DNA of 45,831 bases from a virus: IMG/VR virus record IMGVR_UViG_3300023175_000071, positions 1-45,831 of that record; one strand, given 5' to 3'. Made by a program: the position numbers and the translations under genes. The notes beneath the pieces were generated by a model, which searched no databases, was not told where the DNA came from, and worked only from the letters and a program-made list of their open reading frames with translations. Below, in pieces: positions 42,084-45,831 of the stretch; positions within the stretch are counted from its first letter, which is position 1, and every line of letters starts with the position of its first letter.

Positions 42084-42325
42084 GCTTGAAGACTTGGTGG
42101 CAAAGAGTAACACGAGAAGAATATGAGCTAATCATAACAATTCCCGATGAAGTAACTGTACATCAGGATGGTGCAAGAACAGAAAAATTCAAAACACAAA
42201 CATATACAGCCAAAAAAATAATAAAAACAATGCCTAAACATTTTGTGTTTGTAGATATGGATGGTAAACGCAATGAAATAAAGTTGCAAAGACCTGCAGA
42301 TTTTCACGTAGTAAAGATTTGGTAA
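42080..42325 (+). CDS. Small beta-rich protein, unknown (81 aa)
   Basis: ATG 42080 overlaps the previous stop (ATGA). A basic N-terminus (MSLKTWWQRVTREEYELII) is followed by alternating strands: TVHQDGARTEKFKTQTYTAK, PKHFVFVDMDGKRNEIK. It looks like a small barrel or sandwich of the kind found in phage accessory proteins. I cannot assign a family or function. Confidence 0.58.
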   Translation: MSLKTWWQRVTREEYELIITIPDEVTVHQDGARTEKFKTQTYTAKKIIKTMPKHFVFVDMDGKRNEIKLQRPADFHVVKIW

Positions 42326-42326
42326 A

Positions 42327-43895
42327 ATGCGTATAAGAGATTTATTAGAAGATGGTAGAATTGTAAAGGGTGTCAACACAACAGCAGATGTTGACACTAA
42401 TTCTATATCTCGTGAAGCAGCAAAATTTGGAAACAAAGTGGACAAAGACGGAAAGCCGCCAACTTTGAGTAAAAAAGTTAAAGGTAAAAGTACAAATGTT
42501 TTGTATAATCTAGGTTTAGCAGAAGGACAACTGATTCCTAATCCTCCAAACACATTTCTAACAAAATCTGATACTGCATACGATCACTACAAAATAGGAA
42601 CTAATCTAGCAAATCTCAAAGCAGTTCCCAAAGGTGCAAACTACGACGAACCTGACGTTGTAATTGCTCCGTATGCAGGCAAGAAAGAAATGAAATATCT
42701 AATGAAGCAATTGAAGCGTATTGGATATGATGTTCAAGGCGCTGCTGGCTATCAAGATGCACATTTTGACGACGAACCAACAGGTGGCGAAGCACCTCCG
42801 CAGGTAAAAAATTATGGTCCTTTAGGCAGAGTTAAACTGGTGCAGTTAAGAACAGTTCAAAAAGAACGCTCTTACAAAAAATTAATAAAGCAGCTAGAAA
42901 GAGTATTGAAGGATGATTATGCACCCATACAGATTGATCGTAAGGGACGCATAGTTAACGGTCATCATAGGTACGATGCTTTGCGTCTTGCAGGTGCCGA
43001 GTATGCTCGTGTACATATGGCAGACGATGTATTGGAAGATATGCTAGACGAAGGTTGGAGCAAAAAGTACAAGGATAGTATTAATTGTTCTAATCCAAAA
43101 GGATTTAGTCAAAAAGCTCATTGTGCAGGACGTAAGAAAAACGAAGACATAGATGAAAACTTTGCTGACGGTAAGAAAAAAGGGTTAATAAAAGCAACAA
43201 AAGAAGACATAGCTTCTTATAAAAAAATTATAGGTCTTGCAAAAAAGGCTCATGAAACTAACGAGTTAGAACCGTACTTTTATGATGCAGTGAAAATTAC
43301 TTTTAATATGAACTTGTATAAAAAATATCCTAAACTTCTAAGCACACTTTTAAAAGTAGGAAGAAAAGTTTCAAAAGATGATTGGCCTTATACTGTTAAA
43401 GATATTAAGAAAAATACAGGCATTGATTTAGAAGCACATATTATAGAAAACTTTGCTGATGCTACCAAAGCAAAAGCAGCAACAGATGTAGCATATAATG
43501 AAAGTACAGACTTAGATAGTCTTAGAAAGTTTGTAAGGTCTCAACGAGAAGCACCTGACCAAGTTCTTTATCAAATGATGATGGCTCCAGATACTTATGG
43601 ACACTCAGCATCAAACTTTGTAAGAAGTTGGTATGAGAAAACAAAAGAAGAAAATGGTTTAAATGATGTAGATTCAGCGTTAGAAATAATGGTTGATGAA
43701 CTTGGATTGAATGAAAACTTTGCTGACGGTAAGCGTAAAGGCAAAAGCAGACCAGGGCGTGTAAAACGTGCAGGTGCTAGTTGCAATGGTAGTGTTACAA
43801 GTTTAAGAAAGAGAGCCAAGAATAGCTCAGGTGAGAAAGCGAGGATGTATCATTGGTGCGCAAACATGAAGAGTGGAAGAAAGAAAAAGTCATAG
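42327..43895 (+). CDS. ParB/sulfiredoxin-like domain protein with ENFADGK repeats (522 aa)
   Basis: Multi-part protein. Start MRIRDLLEDGRIVKG resembles the N-terminus of the protein at 40510. Residues about 165-235 hold a ParB/sulfiredoxin-type core: PIQIDRKGRIVNGHHRYDAL with the G-H-H-R motif at 212-215, a fold that binds nucleotides (CTP or ATP) in several families. Residues 250-270 form a KYKDSINCSNPKGFSQKAHC module. The motif ENFADGK/ENFADAT occurs three times (about 277, 374 and 463). The C-terminus is very basic and has two Cys (GRVKRAGASCNGSVTSLRK, RMYHWCANMKSGRKKKS). Phage proteins with this mixture are of unknown function; virion packaging or DNA binding is plausible. An L-A-E-G site at 64-67 fits the T4 prohead-protease consensus. 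Confidence 0.62.
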   Translation: MRIRDLLEDGRIVKGVNTTADVDTNSISREAAKFGNKVDKDGKPPTLSKKVKGKSTNVLYNLGLAEGQLIPNPPNTFLTKSDTAYDHYKIGTNLANLKAVPKGANYDEPDVVIAPYAGKKEMKYLMKQLKRIGYDVQGAAGYQDAHFDDEPTGGEAPPQVKNYGPLGRVKLVQLRTVQKERSYKKLIKQLERVLKDDYAPIQIDRKGRIVNGHHRYDALRLAGAEYARVHMADDVLEDMLDEGWSKKYKDSINCSNPKGFSQKAHCAGRKKNEDIDENFADGKKKGLIKATKEDIASYKKIIGLAKKAHETNELEPYFYDAVKITFNMNLYKKYPKLLSTLLKVGRKVSKDDWPYTVKDIKKNTGIDLEAHIIENFADATKAKAATDVAYNESTDLDSLRKFVRSQREAPDQVLYQMMMAPDTYGHSASNFVRSWYEKTKEENGLNDVDSALEIMVDELGLNENFADGKRKGKSRPGRVKRAGASCNGSVTSLRKRAKNSSGEKARMYHWCANMKSGRKKKS

Positions 43896-44026
43896 AACTA
43901 TTCCCAGACACTAGCGACATAGAAACAAGTCATTATGTTGCCAAGTTAAAAGAACACGAACTCCGGCGAGCCAGCACTAACGAACGACAAAACTACTGGA
44001 AAACATACAGGGAATACTTAAAATGA
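43853..44026 (+). CDS. Small charged protein in a non-ATG frame (57 aa)
   Basis: Fills the gap between two genes. TTG at 43853 (with GAGGA at 43841-43845, 7 bases ahead) or GTG at 43856 opens a frame ending at TGA 44024-44026, which overlaps the next ATG (ATGA). The product reads VRKHEEWKKEKVIELFPDTS, then a helical KLKEHELRRASTNERQNY and WKTYREYLK. It is nearly all helix. The start is in the end of the 522-aa gene, in another frame. Coupling at both ends supports the call. No function known. Confidence 0.58.
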   Translation: MVRKHEEWKKEKVIELFPDTSDIETSHYVAKLKEHELRRASTNERQNYWKTYREYLK

Positions 44027-44211
44027 AGATGAACGAAATAGTAAAGGAAACTACAACAGCGGGATCTGTTGCAAGCGTTGCTACACCTGTGGGTGGATTA
44101 GTAAGTCGTCAAATGAAAAATCCAGACGGTACTGTAAAAAATGCATTAGACGTTGATATTAATGTATTAGGTCACAAAAAGAAAAAATCAAAAAGCAAAA
44201 ATAAAAAATGA
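44023..44211 (+). CDS. Small protein with basic tail (62 aa)
   Basis: ATG 44023 overlaps the preceding stop (ATGA), and its own stop overlaps the next start (ATGA). The sequence starts MKMNEIVKETTTAGSVASVA, has a Gly/Pro middle (TPVGGLVSRQMKNPDGTV) and ends in a run of Lys (HKKKKSKSKNKK). From memory, short proteins with an E-T-T-T-A-G-S-V-A start are found in marine T4-like phages. A DNA- or capsid-contacting role is suggested only by the basic tail. Confidence 0.58.
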   Translation: MKMNEIVKETTTAGSVASVATPVGGLVSRQMKNPDGTVKNALDVDINVLGHKKKKSKSKNKK

Positions 44212-45113
44212 AAAAACTATTCATTACCTTTGGTTGTAGCTGGACCATGGGTGTAGGAACATACTATTATGAAGGTATGTCAGAAAAAGAATACTATAAT
44301 ACATGGGACAGGCCGGAAGGCACTTTTCGTGAAATTATCGCTAAAGAGTTAAGTGCAGACACTTTAAATTTTAGTATAGGCGGAACAAGTAATCAAAAAC
44401 AATTTAGATTTGCAAAACACTTTTTTCCAAGTGACGAATTTAACAATATAAAAGAAAAGTATGACGAAATTATAGTACTTTGGGGTATAACATCTACTGC
44501 TAGAACAGAAATATATGACTACAGAACACAGGATCTTAAAAATATAATTCTACCTAATCCTAAATTCAGTTGGCAAAAAGTAGTCAACAATGAAAACTAC
44601 ATTATAAAACAATGGATGAGATTTTTTTATAATCATGATCATGAAGTACATGCTCTTGCAAAAGAAATGCATTTTTTTAACAGTTACTTTGCAGCATTAG
44701 GTATTAAAAACTACTGGTTTGACACATTTAATCATCATGATTATGAAAAATCGCACCCTGCTGTAGCCAATTTCAGCACAGACGAATATACAGTTGAAAA
44801 AGATCGTAGACAAAAAGATCATGATCACCCTGTTACAACCACTATCAAAGAAGTAAGTGTAGATAAAAACAAAACAATAGATAATATGCTATTTTATAAT
44901 CGCAGTCCTAGAGATATATGCAGTATACTTTGTAAAAATGCTGGGATGAAAAAATTAGATAAAGAGTATCATACTTCAACCTACAAAGAAGATACAAATA
45001 GAATAAAATTTTTAGCAGAAAATAAAATTGTTAACCCATATAGCTATCATCCAACAAAATACGGACATCAACTAATAGCAGAATTAATACTAAAAGAAAT
45101 AAATACACTATAA
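44208..45113 (+). CDS. SGNH/GDSL-like hydrolase (301 aa)
   Basis: Predicted hydrolase of the SGNH superfamily (esterases and carbohydrate O-acetyl esterases). The N-terminus ITFGCSWTMGVG holds the nucleophile Ser11 in place of the G-D-S of classical GDSL proteins; a SIGGTSNQ segment suits block II, EIIVLWGITSTART lies at the block III position, and the C-terminus NPYSYHPTKYGHQLIAELIL carries the conserved H-P-x-x-x-G-H. Between them are His/Asp-rich loops (FNHHDYEKSHP, KDHDHPVTT). Similar genes exist in marine phages. It may remove acyl groups from a host or virion glycan. ATG overlaps the previous stop (ATGA). Confidence 0.68.
   Translation: MKKLFITFGCSWTMGVGTYYYEGMSEKEYYNTWDRPEGTFREIIAKELSADTLNFSIGGTSNQKQFRFAKHFFPSDEFNNIKEKYDEIIVLWGITSTARTEIYDYRTQDLKNIILPNPKFSWQKVVNNENYIIKQWMRFFYNHDHEVHALAKEMHFFNSYFAALGIKNYWFDTFNHHDYEKSHPAVANFSTDEYTVEKDRRQKDHDHPVTTTIKEVSVDKNKTIDNMLFYNRSPRDICSILCKNAGMKKLDKEYHTSTYKEDTNRIKFLAENKIVNPYSYHPTKYGHQLIAELILKEINTL
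45098..45105 (+). promoter_or_regulatory. Late-promoter-like box AATAAATA
   Basis: AATAAATA lies in the last codons of the SGNH gene, 29 bases before ATG 45135. It fits the NATAAATA form, but it is partly coding (Glu-Ile-Asn-Thr) and the spacing is a little larger than for the other boxes. It would drive the next gene late. Confidence 0.4.
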
Positions 45114-45134
45114 TACGTATTATGGAGCAGCTCA

Positions 45135-45831
45135 ATGAGAGATAAAGAAATTAGTGAAGGCTTAGGTGATATGGCTCACATGGCTGAAAAAGACCATGAA
45201 GTGCAGATGGCCAGAGCAGACCTATACAAAATAGCAAAGTATTCAATCAAACTCCACGAAATGCTAAAGAATGTTTCTGAAGCAGAAGGATTAGAAGGTT
45301 GGGTACAATCTAAGATTACAAAAGCAGCAGACTACTTAGGCTCAGTATATCATCATTTAGATTATGAACAAGCAACAGGCGAACTTGGTGAAGGCGCAGG
45401 TAAGCATTGTTCATCTAAGTGCTGTGGAGAAGATGTAAAAGCAGAAGACTGTAAATGTCCTCCAGACTGTAAAGGTTGTAGTTGCAACGCAGTAACAGAA
45501 GCAACAGAAAAGGCATCTTGTGGATGCGGACCAAGCTGCTCACATTGCGGTGGTAAGCATTCAATGAATGAAGTTGGTAAAAAATGTGAGTGCTGTGGTA
45601 AAGAAATTAAAGCAGTTGCAGCAGAAGGTAAATCACCTCACAAAAAAGGTACTAAAAAGTACAAGAAGCATATGGCAGCAATGCATGCTGAAAGTGCTAA
45701 CGATACTTACAAACAAAGACTACATGCCAAACTTGCAGAAAGATCATTAACTAAAGACGAATCTAAAAAAAAAGAGAAGTACGTTAAAGGTATGAAGAAA
45801 GCCAAAGGTGATTTTAAAGATCGTTATGGCA
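45135..45831 (+). CDS. Cys-rich protein with helical N-domain, cut by window end (at least 232 aa)
   Basis: Open from ATG 45135 (GGAG at 45124) to the last base. The first 80 residues are a helical domain (HEVQMARADLYKIAKYSIKL, EGLEGWVQSKITKAADYLGS) that, from memory, recurs in marine T4-like phage virion or scaffold proteins. Residues about 94-155 hold 17 Cys in short spacings (HCSSKCCGEDVKAEDCKCPP, then CKGCSC, CGCGPSCSHCGG and KCECCGK), a pattern of zinc-ribbon-like metal sites. The C-terminus seen is Lys-rich. An I-S-E-G site at residues 6-9 fits the T4 prohead-protease consensus. It may be an internal head protein; this is inference. Confidence 0.62.
   Translation, partial: MRDKEISEGLGDMAHMAEKDHEVQMARADLYKIAKYSIKLHEMLKNVSEAEGLEGWVQSKITKAADYLGSVYHHLDYEQATGELGEGAGKHCSSKCCGEDVKAEDCKCPPDCKGCSCNAVTEATEKASCGCGPSCSHCGGKHSMNEVGKKCECCGKEIKAVAAEGKSPHKKGTKKYKKHMAAMHAESANDTYKQRLHAKLAERSLTKDESKKKEKYVKGMKKAKGDFKDRYG

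Noticed and set aside
1-45831. tRNA genes, CRISPR arrays, insertion sequences, attachment sites
   Set aside because: Reading both strands of the short gaps showed no cloverleaf-like segment, spaced repeat array or transposase; the gaps are too short for most of these.

Overview
The window is a piece of an AT-rich, T4-like marine myovirus genome. The evidence is a T4-type clamp-loader ATPase (gp44 family), PhoH, a DexA-like exonuclease, thymidylate synthase, dihydrofolate reductase and dCMP deaminase, several very long tail-fibre genes, and repeated NATAAATA boxes that match the T4 late promoter (TATAAATA) and sit 18-29 bases ahead of structural genes. Nearly all genes lie on the + strand and are packed with TAATG or ATGA overlaps; only phoH is on the - strand. 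No photosynthesis gene is visible. An alphaproteobacterial-looking 7Fe ferredoxin, an A-type Fe-S carrier and a ClpA homologue point to a heterotrophic marine host. A SAR11-type (Pelagibacter) myophage is my inference, not a proven assignment.

Layout. (1) 1-152: tail end of an IscA/ErpA-like gene. (2) 167-21746: adhesion and tail-fibre block. It holds a 2647-aa fibre, two related 525- and 862-aa fibres, an 1135-aa subtilisin-like protease with five Calx-beta-like repeats and a cupredoxin-like C-terminus, a frameshifted short fibre, a 1496-aa YHYH protein and a 195-aa fibre-like protein. Four of these begin with variants of one N-terminal module. (3) 21746-28896: mainly early-type metabolic and replication genes. 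They include a fragment-sized DnaE-like protein, a GroES-like protein, a MazG-like pyrophosphohydrolase, a small membrane protein behind a near-consensus sigma70 promoter, a DexA-like exonuclease, a nucleotidyltransferase-like protein, gp44, ferredoxin, folA, thyA and dCMP deaminase. (4) 28874-29761: phoH on the - strand, with a T4-type late promoter and a leader hairpin, divergent from another late promoter. (5) 29762-32715: two conserved-looking unknowns and a lysis cassette made of a GH19 endolysin broken by an in-frame TAA, an i-spanin and an overlapping o-spanin lipoprotein. (6) 32708-35453: a NodU-type carbamoyltransferase and three small membrane proteins, one MscS-like and one with a canonical EF-hand. 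(7) 35497-38580: DnaJ, with a 10-bp inverted repeat across its start codon, followed by ClpA with a ClpP-docking loop. (8) 38567-45831: mostly unrecognised, probably virion-associated genes, including a NMNAT-like nucleotidyltransferase fused to a membrane domain, a ParB/sulfiredoxin-like protein, an SGNH-like hydrolase and a Cys-rich protein that runs off the end.

How the parts may work together: folA, thyA, dCMP deaminase and MazG adjust nucleotide pools; gp44, the exonuclease and PhoH support replication and nucleic-acid metabolism; the GroES-like protein, DnaJ and ClpA could redirect host folding and proteolysis; ferredoxin and the IscA-like protein form a small Fe-S set; the fibre block and its protease serve host recognition. 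I see no tRNA gene, insertion sequence, CRISPR array or convincing intrinsic terminator.
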